Assembly (NCBI GenBank): GCA_028023455.1
Contig: JAQFVV010006731.1
Location: 258,001 to 322,000, forward strand
DNA: 64,000 nt
Origin: Epiperipatus broadwayi
Lineage: Eukaryota; Onychophora; Udeonychophora; Euonychophora; Peripatidae
Direction: 5' to 3'
Part shown: positions 11,255 to 23,066 of the stretch, in pieces
Layout: every line of letters begins with the position of its first letter
Position numbering within the stretch: the stretch's first letter is position 1
Notes under the pieces: model-generated
What the model saw: the letters and a program-made list of their open reading frames with translations, nothing else
The model's database searches: none
What the model was told of the DNA's origin: nothing
Position numbers and translations under genes: made by a program

Positions 11255-11659
11255 TTAATACCTATCATTATATGTTGCAACAATATTATCACTTATAAAT
11301 TTTGGTGATTCAATAAAATTTATTAAATGTTTATTTACAGACATATTAATTAGTTCAATTTCAATTAAATTTATAAATTCAAGATGATCAATTGATCCAT
11401 ATAATTCTATTACATCCAATGAAGCTAACAGATCGTTATCATTTATTTTTATATTTTTAATTCTATCAACAAATTCATAAGAAGATGCAATTGTATATCT
11501 TCCAAAACCCAACATATCTTGTAACAATTTATCAATATATTTAGCTGTTTTATACATAAATGATCCACCAAAATCAATCATCAATCTAAGAGGATTTCCT
11601 ACTTTTTCAAGTTTAATATTAGCAAATATTCTTGGGCATATAGATGTAGATAGATACAT
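11255..11659 (-). pseudogene. PLE copy B reverse transcriptase, fingers/palm part
   Basis: A 134-codon frame with CPRIFANIKLEKVGNPLRLMIDF (the fingers and template-binding region), GRYTIASSYEFVDRI and RT motif A as SLDVIELYGSID, keeping the catalytic Asp. It stops at 11255 just before motif B, which is in a different frame. The ATG at 11659 is internal to the domain and is not the element's true start. Confidence 0.75.
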
Positions 11660-11829
11660 ATCATAGTGTTACAACTATTCATAAAATGACTTTTAGCCTT
11701 CTTTAAAATACTATTTATAAATTTCACACATTGTCCCTCCATGTTATAACTATCAATAATATCAAATCCCAATTTACTCATTTGTATTTCAATTTTATCA
11801 TTATATGCATCTTTTTTAATAAAACACAT
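11599..11829 (-). pseudogene. PLE copy B, segment between N-terminal region and RT
   Basis: A 76-codon frame beginning MCFIKKDAYNDKIEIQMSKL. In PLEs the segment before the RT fingers contains a V-x-M-x-K-x-x-Y type motif followed by an acidic/basic helix, and this fragment occupies that place. Homology to the plus-strand copy (VIMKGDDFKEKMDREL at 890-945) supports it. The frame drifts into non-homologous residues before 11660, where the RT continues in another frame. Confidence 0.5.
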
Positions 11830-12146
11830 TCATAAAACCTTGTCTTCTTTCAAACATATATTTTGCTCAGTTCTAATAAGATTTTTAAATTCAGAAATAG
11901 CATAATTCCATGACCGATCATATCTATTAGTTTTTATTTTATATTTCGAAATCTCCTTAATAATAAATATTATTACAATCTTGTAAATTCATATTATCAT
12001 CAAAAACGTTCTGCACTGAAGCAATCAATTCCATATTATAATTTTACTATCCACTTCCTACATACTGTAAACTATATTGTAATACGTATTTTTGTGTAAA
12101 ACTAATTTTTCCATCTGATAAATTCACGTAATTATCACTACCATAA

Positions 12147-12557
12147 CTATTTGGATAATAATAATTGTATAAAATTCAATTTTCTTATCAAATTTCTTAA
12201 TCCAATTTTGTCAACACTTTTTATATCCAACTTGACAATGTATATAAAATGCATTCCATTGTTCCATTCATTCATATCTATTAAATGTTCAATAGCCATT
12301 AAATATTTTTTAATCTCATACATTTCTTTTTTATGTTGCCTTATTATATTGTCCAAAATAATTGATCTAATTTTAAACATATTATTTGAGGAAAATCTGA
12401 GACATCTATTTAAATGAATATTACAGCACTTTGGAAAAACACAAAAAATTTTACACTTTTTAAAAAAGTATAATCGGCAACTTTCACGAATCAACTTCTT
12501 GCTTTGTTTCCACCATTCTTTAATTAGCCAAAATTTACTTAAGACTGAAAATTCCAT
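12147..12557 (-). pseudogene. PLE copy B N-terminal region
   Basis: A 136-codon minus-strand frame rich in Lys, Ile and Asn. The segment FKKCKIFCVFPKCCNI matches FLKKCREFNVFPRCCVI in the fragment at 660-436, so this is the conserved N-terminal part of the PLE ORF. It is predicted helical with basic patches. The start at 12557 (MEFSVLSKFWLIKEWWKQ) is plausible because the other copy also opens with a short hydrophobic lead (MVIWVFSMGLWSLI). It ends at a stop and is followed by shifted frames. Confidence 0.6.
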
Positions 12558-12639
12558 AATGATAATAAACTTATATCATAAATTTAAAACACAATACCCA
12601 TTATAAAATATTATATATATATATAATTTTTTTAACAGT

Positions 12640-13690
12640 AAATACAATATTATAGTTTAATTTCTTTTTAGCGCTTTCAATTATGTGGTAATCCTCATCA
12701 ACTTTAACTGAATTTCAAATTTTTTTAGACTTAATGTTATGTATATTTCCATAAGCTGTGTATGGCTGTATTAGCAACTTGCCTATTAAGAACACCATTC
12801 TTATATTCATCAATCAAAATTGCCTCTTTAATTTTCCTCTTTTATGATTTTTTCTTCCATTAATATTTTTATTTCACTACTATTAAATATAAACCTATAA
12901 TTACAAGTCTTTTCATGGTCAAAGAATACTGAAGCTGTATTAAATTGCGTATTTATATGATTTTTAATTCAATTATATAATACTTATGCTCCTTCAATCT
13001 TTTCTCCACAGAACATCTCGATTCACCGATATAAAATTTCTGACATCCACATGAATCTGATAAATTATATTACTTCTTTGCAATTTAGGAATTATACTCT
13101 TAGAATTATTAATCAATCAATTAACATTCAGAGGAACACAAAATGAAATATTATACTTTTCTTTAAATATATTCTTAATTAATTTAGATTGCATGTTATT
13201 TATAAATGGCATAGATATCCATTTTTTATTATCTAAAGTAACATTGCAAATACTCTTATTATTATTAAGTGAATTTACTGTACACGATATTTGGTTTTTA
13301 TCATAACCAACCTTTAAAAGTGCATTAGTAAAGAGTTCAATATTTAAAATTTCATCCCTCTTATATTTACATAATTTATCATTGTGATGCAAAAATGATT
13401 TCAGATTTGCCATTTTATGTATCATTGGCACACATGATTTAAAATGAATATATCCTCTTGCTCCAATAGGTTTAAAAAATTAATTTATAATTTAAATCAG
13501 TAGCATCTCTAAATATTTGTAAATCCAAAAATTTTATTTTTCCATTTTGTTCATTCTCAATAGTCCATTTTAAATTGTTTAAATTAAGTTTAAATAAAAT
13601 TAGAAATTCAGTTAAAGCTGACAAGGATTACCACATAATCAAAAGTGCTACAAAAGAATTTAAACTATAATATTGTATTTACCATTAAAA
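12640..13690 (-). mobile_element. Penelope-like element copy C (5' truncated) with inverted 3' end
   Basis: Minus-strand copy containing only the RT thumb (about 13590-13490), the connector (13431-13117), a GIY-YIG region (about 13095-12830) and the 3' end (12720-12640). Upstream of the truncation, 13600-13685 carries an inverted copy of the PLE 3' terminus: TCAGTTAAAGCTGACAAGGA, then ACCACATAATCAAAAGTGCT on the plus strand. The copy is therefore bracketed by opposed 3' ends, as seen in PLEs with terminal inverted repeats. Confidence 0.7.
13117..13431 (-). pseudogene. PLE copy C connector region
   Basis: A 104-codon frame. It begins MPMIHKMANLKSFLHHNDKL and contains a CTVNSLNNNKSICNVTLDNKKW-type stretch, ending CVPLNVN just before the GIY-YIG part. 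The same sequence is present in broken frames in copy B (10930-10630) and as a degraded version in copy A. It corresponds to the linker between the RT and the endonuclease in PLEs. No catalytic motif is expected. Confidence 0.6.
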
Positions 13691-13704
13691 TTTTAAATAT
13701 ATAT

Positions 13705-15864
13705 TGTAATGATCCGGAAAATAGCACTTAACGTAATCTGCACTACAGGGCGCCATTAGGCATTTGAACCTAGAAAAATTTATAAAGTAGGCAGATACGT
13801 AAGTCAAAAAAAAAATTTTTTTTTCCTTTTTTTTAAAATTTTGATTCCGGTCATTAGCCCATGTCACTAGCTCAGTGGAATAGCAGAGATTTAATAATAT
13901 ACTCTAAGAGTATATATAAAAAAAAAGTATAAATAAGCCACTGCCAGTAATTCACACACAAACATTTATTTATGCACATATATATATAAGATTTAAAATT
14001 ATTTTAGTATTAGTTTTACATTCTAACATTTAATATTATTTTTAACTTTACCTTAGATTTTAATTTACATTTTAATTTCTATTATATTATAAGTTTACAT
14101 TTTAATTAAGTTCGCACAGATGGCATTATAAAAACTTGTTTTAATATGTTGCTATAGATCGGTTACATAGATTACACGGTTAAAAACATTTCAAAGTAAA
14201 CATAAATGATCAAAATATAAAATCATTGATAGTGGCAATTGCAGAGGGAAATTTATAAGTAACCCAGTAGTATTCACCATAAGATACTTGCATTGTCACC
14301 AATGACTTAAAAGACATCCGAATAAATACATTTTAGATACTCACCGTAAGGTATCATTATTTATCGAATGTCTATATATTTTGATCAAATATGAAAACCC
14401 AAAACATACTTAACCAATAACCAATTCATGCAAGCGTCCATAAACAACTTAAATTTAATGCAATTTTATTTAGTGTCGATTATGAATAGACTACATAGAT
14501 TTGCATTTGAAAATAAACATTCTATCCCTATTTAACCTTAGGCTAAAATTCGTAGTCAAACTGGCATCAATTCATCGGATATATCGATGTATTCAATGTA
14601 ATAAAATACGGCAGCACAAAAAGTTAAGAGAAGAAAGAAGAGCAATAAAACAAAAAAACTCCATAGAAAGGAACTGCGGTATCCGACTTATAATTCCTTC
14701 CATAGGCAAATGGAAGTGTGTGGCATATGAAGCGATTCTGCCCTTAGCGAATCAATATTACATCTACTAATCACACCAATATATCCAATCCATTGACCCA
14801 ATTTAACCACAAAACAAATAACCTAAGATTACCCTCCCCTAATATAACTTTACAAATCTATACAGCCATTCACGCCCGACTTAAGTTTAACATTGATATA
14901 TTTTAATTTATCGGAAAACAGAAATCATAATAAAACTTAAAGAACAAAATTAAATAAATGGAAATGATTTTAAATAAATAAATAAAAAATACATCAAATA
15001 ACATTATTAATAAATTAAGTTGGTCAGATAGGATAATATTGCAATCATTTAAATATGGAAAATTTTAATTTAATGTTCATTATTTATAAAGTTCTTACGG
15101 TTTAAAACAGTTCATCTTTATACGTTGCTTGCCATGTACGTGAATTCCCACACCATCCTTAAGGTTGATATTCTGTTGGCTGATTTATTTATCCATCCAG
15201 AGGTTTTTGTTTTAACTGGTCCTCAATGTCGAAAAACGATAGTTCATTTCTTTCTTTCCTAGCAAAACTGAAGGGATTGAATCGTGTGTCTTTTTCAATC
15301 CCTTCTCCTTCACTTCTGCACTAACACATATCTCTCACATCGTAATTAATCATCACTAATTAATAATTTTCAAATTTTCCTTTTATACGTATTCGAAGGA
15401 TTGACTTGGCATTATGTCATCGATGTGATGATCCTTTTCATTGAAGTCCGATTTCCCAATGGATTTATTTCATTTGCTAAAAGTTTCTATTGTTTTCCTA
15501 TCTGACCGATGTTTTTACATTTAAATGCCCAAGGCTGGTTTACATTTGACTAATTAAATTTATCATTTCCATTTCTGATTAATTAACCTGTTTTCCAAAT
15601 CAAAGATATATTTAAAGATAAATTTAAAGACATAATTTTATCTCCAAATCTTTTTAAAATTTAGTTTTAAAATACTTTTTCTTTAATAAAGTTTTATTTT
15701 AATAATTTTTCATTATCTGTGCGATTTAATATATATGAGTTTAAGATATTTAATTTCAATTTTTAATTCTTAAAGAAAATTTTTAAATGCAAACTTTTTA
15801 ATTTACTTTCATGTTTAATAAATAAAAAAAAAAAACAATGTAACAAACGTCTGTGCTCGTTACA
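13705..15864. mobile_element. TGTAAC/GTTACA repeat family, copy 1 (probable solo LTR)
   Basis: A 2.16 kb unit. The left end reads TGTAATGATCC and the right end GCTCGTTACA, so the ends are short inverted repeats of the LTR type; TA runs flank both sides. It shares long stretches with copies at 29505-31410 and 34323-36469, for example TTTATAAAGTAGGCAGATAC, CCACTGCCAG, ACTCCATAG and the TGCATTGTCACCAAT block. There is no PBS, PPT or coding frame, which fits a solo LTR of a gypsy-type element. Orientation is probably minus, by analogy with the gypsy LTR at 61191-62766 that also starts TGTAAC. A TIR-type DNA element is the alternative. Confidence 0.6.
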
Positions 15865-17598
15865 ATATATATATAGAGAGAGAGAAGCAGTCAATCTTAG
15901 CTTAAAATTGATTTTCACAATTTCATCTACTAACCTGTGTTCAAACCCTATATCCCATCCCACTCCTTTTGTCGTGTATATATATTTTATGTATATATTT
16001 GGGATGCACACCTAAATTTATACATTTTAACTTTCAATAACATTTTATTATTATTAATTTTATGATTATTAATTTTTTTATTAATTATTAGTTCTTTTTT
16101 ATTAAAGTACATAGGTGCGACTGAAATATATATAGGAGCAAAAACTTACTAACAAAATATTGATGTTTTAAATATTTTATTATACGTCATTTTTTAAATT
16201 TTTTCTTTTTAAAATGAATGTTTTTCCTTTTAAACTGTATATTTTATAAAATCCAATATGGAAGATGCAAACAAATTTTCTAAAAATAATTAAAGGGTTG
16301 GAAACACTGTTGTTTTATTCTGGGGAAGATATTTTTAATTAAAGTTTTTACTTAAAATAAAATGGGGATTAAGATTTCTTTTGTTATAAACATTTTTGTC
16401 AAATCTATTTCTAATCTGGAAATAGATTTGAATTTATTTTTGGACATTATCTAATGTTGCATCTTTAAAAAAAAACAATTGACAAAGAAATGTAAAATTT
16501 CTATTAGATTAAAAATTATGTTTGAGCTAGAGATAAGTAATAAAAAGCATTCCAGAAATACCTGAGCAGATTATAAAATGGTCGGTTTTTAAATCACCAA
16601 CAGATAGATTAGCTACTATTGAAAGAACATATTAGCTACTATTGAGAGAACTGTATTGTCAACATATTACCCATCTCTTGAAACTTAAAATGATGTAGTA
16701 GTAAGTTCACCACCCTTCTCAGCCCTGTTGGGTCATCATCTTCCACTGCCATTAAATCATGCTCCCATAGAATGAAGTAAGAGCCCGACTGGAGAATTGT
16801 GGAATGCTGAATAAAAGCTTGATATTATTTACGAACCAATTGACATGCGTGAGCAGACTTTAAAATATAGACTCTTAAAATAGTGCAAGGTAAATTTTCA
16901 AGCCACAAGTAAATCTAGTCTAACTAATCTCAAACTCTATTATCAAGACTTTTTTTCCTAATGTATCATTTAACTTTATTTCTAATATACAATATGTAAA
17001 TTGCTCTCAAATAATTTCTATAAATTTAATTCTCTCTCATGTGCTCTCCCTTTCTTTAATTTTGGTGTGTTCATTTATTTATGGTTATTTATCACTTAAT
17101 TTTATGTCTATTTTAGTTATTACTAATATGCCAATTTCAAATAATCTGACAAGTTGAATTTCTAAAATCTTTACTTCCTTTTAAGTAAACCTTCATGAGT
17201 TAAGATTTTTAACATCCATTTAAAACAATGCATTACTAATTAATACGCTCACCAGATTGTCTTTACGAGTCTACATTTTGTTTACAGTTTAGTATAAAAA
17301 ATATATTTGTTTATCTCTGGATTTTCTACCCAGGGTGAATCCAGAACTTAGGCTAATTAATGCTCTGAAACTTATTTATTTTATAAATGTTATTTATTCA
17401 ATTCTGAAAGGGTGACTTAATTGTTTTCTATATATAACTGCTATTTTTTTATTTTATTGTCCCATAATCTTAAAATATCAAATACAGTATTTAAATATTC
17501 CAGTTATTATAAAACCAATGAAGGTGGGATTTATTTATTTTAAATAGCAGAAAAGAAGAGGGTCAAATCTTAATGTATATTTTATTAAATGAAATCTT
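15865..17598. other. AT-rich intergenic sequence
   Basis: A TA/GA microsatellite lies at 15865-15886. The rest is unassigned AT-rich DNA. A slightly GC-richer patch at 16680-16810 has no ORF or recognised repeat. No gene was found. Confidence 0.3.
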
Positions 17599-17600
17599 CC

Positions 17601-17691
<91 letters not shown>
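17599..17691. repeat. Compound (CT)n(AT)n microsatellite
   Basis: About 13 CT units (17599-17625) run directly into about 32 TA units, which end exactly where the RTE-clade LINE begins (GGCTGCAGAAAGG). The LINE therefore inserted at the end of, or generated, this TA run. Confidence 0.95.
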
Positions 17692-17694
<3 letters not shown>

Positions 17695-18017
17695 TGCAGA
17701 AAGGAGTTTGCTATTAACTGAAAGGAGACCCTTTGATTCCTCTTGGAGGCCTTAAAGGAACCGAGCAGGGCAAATTCCTAATGTCCACTCCATACGTTCT
17801 TGTCGTTGCAGCTGTTATTACTATGTGATTATTCATATAGTATATGAACATGGATGGGCTGCTCCCCAACACGCATTAGCCAGCATGGTGAGTTTATTGG
17901 CTTTTTACCTCTGAGTTTAAGATCAAGAAACACCATGGTCTTTCTTCTCAGTGCCTGATAAGGCAGAATGAATGTTTGTGTAAATGATAAATATTTTTCC
18001 AATACATATATACAATT

Positions 18018-20549
18018 ATGACAGACAAAAATAAAGCATGGCCCTTATTCCCAGGAGGCTGTAAAGTCACCAACCAAGGCAGCGGTTGGTGGCCGAAGGA
18101 GGAGGGTGCTAAGAATCCCCTGATTGTGGACCCAGGCTGCCATTTGATGACGACTTTTTATTTAGGTACTTACAACTGCAGATCACTTTCAAGTGAAGGA
18201 AGATTGCAAAAATTAGAAGAAGAACTGTCTTATATTAAATGGGACATTATTGGACTTTGTGAAGTTAGAAGAAAAGGAGAAGAAACAATTGATTTAAAAA
18301 GTGGACATATACTCTATTATAAAGGCACACATATTGGAAATACAAGTGGAGTAGGATTCATTATAAATAAAAAGTGGAAGAACAATATTGTGGAGATTGA
18401 TGGTGTATCGGACAGAGTGGCAAGATTAGTTATACAACTTAATAGCAGATACCAAATGCAGATAATTCAGGTTTATGCCCCAACAAGTTCTCATAGTGAT
18501 GAAGTAGTAGAAGATTTTTATATGGATGTACAAAAGGCTTTTGATCAGAGTAAACAACATTTTAAAATTGTTATGGGAGACTTTAATGCTAGAATTGGTA
18601 GACAAATGAAAGATGAAATTGCTGTAGGTAATTTTGGTTATGGTAATAGAAATGAGAGAGGACATAGACTTGTGGAGTTTGCAGAAAAAGAAAAACTTTA
18701 TATTATGAATTCATTTTTTGAGAAAAATGTTAAAAGGAAATGGACATGGAAGCATCCAAATGAAGGTACAGCAGAATTGGATTATATTTTGACTAACAGA
18801 AAATACATATTTCAAGATTGTAATGTTCTTAATAAATTTAACACAGGAAGTGATCATCGATTAGTAAGGTGTAAGTTACGTGTTAATGTAAAACTAGAGA
18901 GACAAAAATTATTAAGAAAAACAATATTTACAGTTGATATTCCTAATCTTCAGAAACATTCTAATGAATTTAAATTAGAACTTACAAATAGGTTTCAAGT
19001 GTTAGGAGATTTTGAACATGATACAGATTTGAATGAAATTAATATGAAAATAACTGATACACTTTTAAAAACTGCAACAAACATAGCTGGTAGAAAAAAG
19101 CAGCAATTGACTAATAAAATTTCTACTGAGACTAGAGAATTTATGAAGGAAAGAAGGAATATGAAGATATACAAAAATGATGTATTAAAAAGAATTGAAT
19201 ATCTCGAATTTTGTAAAATGGTATGGAAAAGAGTTGAAAATGATATAAGAAAGTATAACTGTGAAATAGCAAGGAAAGCTGTAGAAGAAAATAAAAGTCT
19301 CAAAAATGTTAAACAACATTTTGGTATTGGTAGGAAATTTATATCTGCAATAAGAAAAAAAGATGGAATTATTACTAAAAAGAGAGATGACATCATGAAA
19401 TTGGTAGAAGATTTTTATCAAGAATTATATAGTAATAAAGAACAAGTACCTCCTATATCTATTACATCTTCCGAATTGCCCAGAATCTTAAATGAAGAAG
19501 TGAGACATGCAATTAAGTGTATGAAGAAAGGAAAGGCTCCAGGAAATGATGGAATTATAATTGATATATTAAAAGAAGCAGGTGAAGAAATAGAAACAAT
19601 TTTAGCAAAGTTATATACCAAATGTCTAAATGATAAAGATGTACCGGAAGATTGGAAGAATGCAGTAATAATATTAATATTTAAAAAAGGTGATAAAGAA
19701 GATATTAGAAATTACAGACCTATCAGCCTTTTATCAGTTTTATATAAAATTTTTACCAAGATAATTACAACTCGTCTACAGAGAACTTTGGATTTCCACC
19801 AACCAAGAGAACAAGCTGGATTTAAAAGTGGTTTTAGTACAATAGATCATATCCAGGTATTGAGAGAAGTCATAGAAAGGACAAACGAATATGAGTTGTC
19901 TTTATGTTTTGGATTTATAGATTATGAAAAGGCATTTGATTCTATACACATTTCTTCAGTGATTAAAGCATTGGATCATCAAGGTATAGATCCAGGATAT
20001 TGTCATATTTTAAAGAATATTTATAAAAATGCAACAGCAACAATTAGATTACATAATGATACTGGAAAAATCAACATTGAGAAAGGTGTAAGACAAGGTG
20101 ACTCCATATCTCCAAAACTCTTTACAGCAGTGCTGCAAGAAGTATTTTGTGGATTAAAATGGGAAACTAAAGGAGTGAAAGTAAATGGAGAGTATTTAAG
20201 TCATTTAGATTTCGCAGATGATGTAGTTGTTTTTGCAAATAATGCTTCAGAGCTGCAGGAAATGTTGCAGGAGTTAACAGATGAAAGTAGAAAAGTAGGA
20301 CTAAAGATAAATGTTAAAAAGACTAAAGTAATGTTTAATCGATTTGCTCAAAATATGAAAATAAAGATTGATTATGAAGAATTAGAAGAAGTTAACAGTT
20401 ACAAATACCTTGGTCAGATTATTAATACAGATGGAAACATAATGGAGGAAATTAATCATAGAATTAAACTTGGTTGGAGTGCTTTTGGTAGAAATAACTT
20501 GATACTAAAAGGAAATATGCCTATTGTGTTTGAAAAGGATGGTTTTTAA
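18018..20549 (+). pseudogene. RTE-clade LINE endonuclease-reverse transcriptase (3' frameshifted)
   Basis: An open frame of 843 codons. An apurinic-type endonuclease spans about residues 46-285: TYNCRSLS, E82 in LCEVR, D188 and N190 in MGDFNARIG, and SDH at 278-280. The RT spans about residues 500-780: RNYRPISLL, AGFKSGFST, motif A FIDYEKAFDS with D635, GVRQGDSISPKLF, and ADD at 733-735. A 45-residue leader precedes the endonuclease. Compared with copy 2, one extra T at about 20523-20525 shifts the frame, so the ORF ends early at 20549. A CGA to TGA change at 20677-20679 adds a stop in the original frame. The enzyme domains are intact but the C-terminal domain is lost. Confidence 0.9.
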
Positions 20550-20742
20550 CAAATGTGTTTTACCAGTTCTTACTTATGGATCTGAGACTTGGACACTTAA
20601 TAGAAGAGCAATACAGAGACTTCAGACCACTCAAAGAAGTATGGAGAGGTGTATGTTGGGAGTAACAAGAAGAGATTGAAAACGCAATGTATGGGTAAGA
20701 CAACAAACAGGTGTTACTGACCTTATTGAAAAAATTAAAAGA

Positions 20743-20967
20743 TTGAAATGGAGTTGGGCTGGACATATTGCTAGAAGAGATGATAATAGATGGACAATTG
20801 AAATTTTAAACTGGATTCCAAGAGATTGTAAAAGACCCAGAAAGAGACCACATGTGAGATGGATGGATGAAATAAGAAAATGTGCAGGGGTGTTGTGGAG
20901 AAGAGAAGCTAAAGATAGGAGAAGATGGATTAAACTTGGAGAGACCTTCATCCTGCAGTGGATTGAT
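20743..20967 (+). pseudogene. LINE copy 1, detached C-terminal domain
   Basis: Downstream of the frameshift and stop, the frame resumes with the conserved RTE C-terminal block (WSWAGHIARRDDNRW, then RPHVRWMDEIRK and RRRWIKLGE). This block follows the RT in RTE and related LINEs. It is the continuation of the ORF ending at 20549 and not a separate gene. A two-base difference from copy 2 just before the end changes the last residues. Confidence 0.85.
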
Positions 20968-21005
20968 AAATGGTTGATGATGATGATATATATATATATA
21001 TATAT

Positions 21006-22722
21006 TGTACCTATATTGATATAAGCACATATAATTTTATCTAAAATTATATTATTAAAATAATCTTTTGTTAAAGAAAAACATAAAATTAAATGTTGAA
21101 GAGTTTATTCAGTTTGTTTTTGAAAAAGATAAAAATCAAATAGTTTTCTAGCGTTAGTTTTGAAATAAAAAGGGGGGAGGGGAGTCTTGGTTTGAGAAAT
21201 TAAACTAACAGTTATAAAAGGAAGTAAAGAGTTTTTAGTAGTATTCGTAAAAATATAATTTAAAAAGTTAAAACATACAAATCTTTTTTCATTCAAGTTT
21301 AATTAAAGAAAAAATAATGTTAAAACTAAATAGTAAATTGTATTTAAAATATATGTGAGTATATATGTGTGATTTGTAAATAAATAAAATGTATGTGAAA
21401 GTTAAAGATTATCATTAAAAAACACGGCAATGGCTATTAGATATTAATTAATATAAAACAATATGTTTTTGCATGGCTATTACTAATTAAGCAATCTTTC
21501 AAAACATGTTTATCAAATGATTATCAATTCGACAACAGATCTTTGCCGGGAATATTTTGACAACACGTTGCAGATATAAATAGACTCTTATTATCGGACA
21601 GTAGGCATTCCACAAATTAATTGAGTGAGTTCAGTTCACAAAGTAATTGAGTAGTGCAGTTCAGAAATTAATTGAGCAGTTAACAAACAAAATGCAGTGT
21701 TGAGAAGATCTTGGGAATGCACGTTTATCTCCAGCCCAGATGTCCGAGAAAACAGCAGATCTGCCCATGAAATAATGTCAGCATAACATCTTAGAAATTC
21801 TCCATCACTATCTATTTGTCTCCGATGGTAATAATCGTGAAAATCAGGAAACTCAGCAAGGAAATGTCCCAGCTGGCTGGAAGTATTCATACTGGAACCA
21901 TTCATACTGGAAGAAACAACAAACAAGAAGAGAACCAAAATCCTACGTCTATATTCAAAAGCCTAGGTAAAACATTTTCTTATTTCGTTTATACTGTAAT
22001 AGCCATTGCATTGCATTAATTCGTATGAACATTTTAAGAGTCTAATTATATGAACTCTATATCATACATAAATGAACTATTGATGTGTGTGAAAAAATTT
22101 CAAATGCTATATAGTCCTTTATTATCATTACTATGTGTGTGCATGAGTTAATATGTGCGTGATCCTTATATCAATATTATTAGTCAAAGTAGATAAATTC
22201 ACAGTGTTCTGTTATGAAAATATTCAAGAATATTTAAACTATTTAGAATGTTAATTTAAAATGTGCGTGTGTTTTATTAGAAGTATAAAATGTTTAAATT
22301 TAGTAAATAAATGTTAGTTAATAAATTATCTTTCAAATTAAACTTTATTTGTCGGTCAATTCTTTTTATCAATTCCCTTTTATCAAGTCTTTTAACCACT
22401 AATGAATTATAATCTATTAGTGATTACAAACAGCTGAGCTAGTCGTGGATTTAGGCGTTTGAGTTAGTGTCCACTGTTCAAAGCGCATTGTCTATTCTTT
22501 TAGTATTCTTTTAGAATAAACAGCTGGCGCCCGTGTTTATACACAAACAAAAAAGTGCTTTGAATTTGGTGTTGAACTCAACAGCCGAGAAGAAGCTATG
22601 TCCTGAAATGTAACGCTAGTTATATACTTTACAGCTATCATTTGGGCCTACATACTCTCTGAGTATGTTCTTCTCTGCCTAAGAGGCCAGTGATTTGAAT
22701 CCACACATTCAAACCCGGTTCA
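21006..22722 (+). repeat. 5' LTR of the pol-less LTR element
   Basis: 1717 bp, TG...CA. It matches 25225-26930 with scattered substitutions and small indels (a few percent by eye). One clear indel, a 15-bp block, is present only here near 21886-21910. Small frames inside (for example 21816-22019) are shared by both LTRs but show no domain. Confidence 0.9.
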
Positions 22723-22724
22723 AA

Positions 22725-22746
22725 TGGCTATACCCAACTATGGGGC
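22725..22746 (+). other. Primer-binding-site-like sequence of the pol-less LTR element
   Basis: TGGCTATACCCAACTATG followed by GGGC, two bases after the LTR. The TGG start and the CCCAACTA...GGGGC core resemble the PBS of the gypsy element at 61188 (TGGCGTCCCAACTAACGG then GGC). Both resemble the tRNA-Lys class of PBS. The exact tRNA cannot be assigned. Confidence 0.65.
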
Positions 22747-23066
22747 TGAACCTAAGAAACAATAGTAACGAAATACTTTGTTTCTTGTTTAAAAATCTAA
22801 AAAGTTAAATTACGTATGTAAAAGTGTTTTATTTTTTTTTTTAAAAAAGAAAAATTGACCAAAAACTATTTTTTTCCGAAATGAAAAGAGATTTTGACAT
22901 TTATCCTATCAAATCAGAGTCAATTAGATGTTATGGGTGGAGTTAAAGCATTAAGATCGGGTAGTGAAAAGGACTAAAAGGGTGGAGTTAGCGTGAATTT
23001 CCATCTTAGTAAAAAAATAAATAAATATGTCGTATTTAAATTTAGTTTAACATAAGCGCCAGTACT

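Larger units (their letters stand above)
10180..12640 (-). mobile_element. Penelope-like element copy B (most complete)
   Basis: The longest PLE in the array, about 2.46 kb on the minus strand. In order it has an N-terminal ORF (12557-12147), an intermediate frame (11829-11599), RT fingers/palm (11659-11255), RT palm/thumb (11252-10938), a connector and a GIY-YIG endonuclease (10632-10339). Its 3' untranslated end contains CAGTTAAAGCTGAGGAGGAT, then TACCATGTAATCAAAAGT, and a TAATATTGTATTTACTGTTAAAA tail. Copies A and C abut it head-to-tail, the usual arrangement of PLEs. The frames do not join, so it is a pseudo-element. Confidence 0.8.
17692..20987 (+). mobile_element. RTE-clade LINE, copy 1 (near full length)
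   Basis: A non-LTR retrotransposon of about 3.3 kb. It shares its 5' boundary (GGCTGCAGAAA...) and 3' end with copy 2 at 44820-48117 and is highly similar throughout. It has a 5' UTR of about 326 bp, one long ORF and a 3' end of short tandem TGA/GAT units, as is usual for RTE elements. The left flank is a (TA)n run and the right flank another TA run, so no target duplication can be seen. An LTR element starts 19 bp further on, at 21006. Confidence 0.9.

Noticed and set aside
18426-19621. Minus-strand open frames opposite LINE copy 1
   Set aside because: They lie antisense to the conserved LINE ORF and recur at the same place opposite copy 2, as expected for shadow frames.
21816-22019. 67-codon frame inside the LTR of the pol-less element
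   Set aside because: Present in both LTRs (also 26038-26226) only because they are direct repeats; the indel between them and the lack of a domain argue against a gene.
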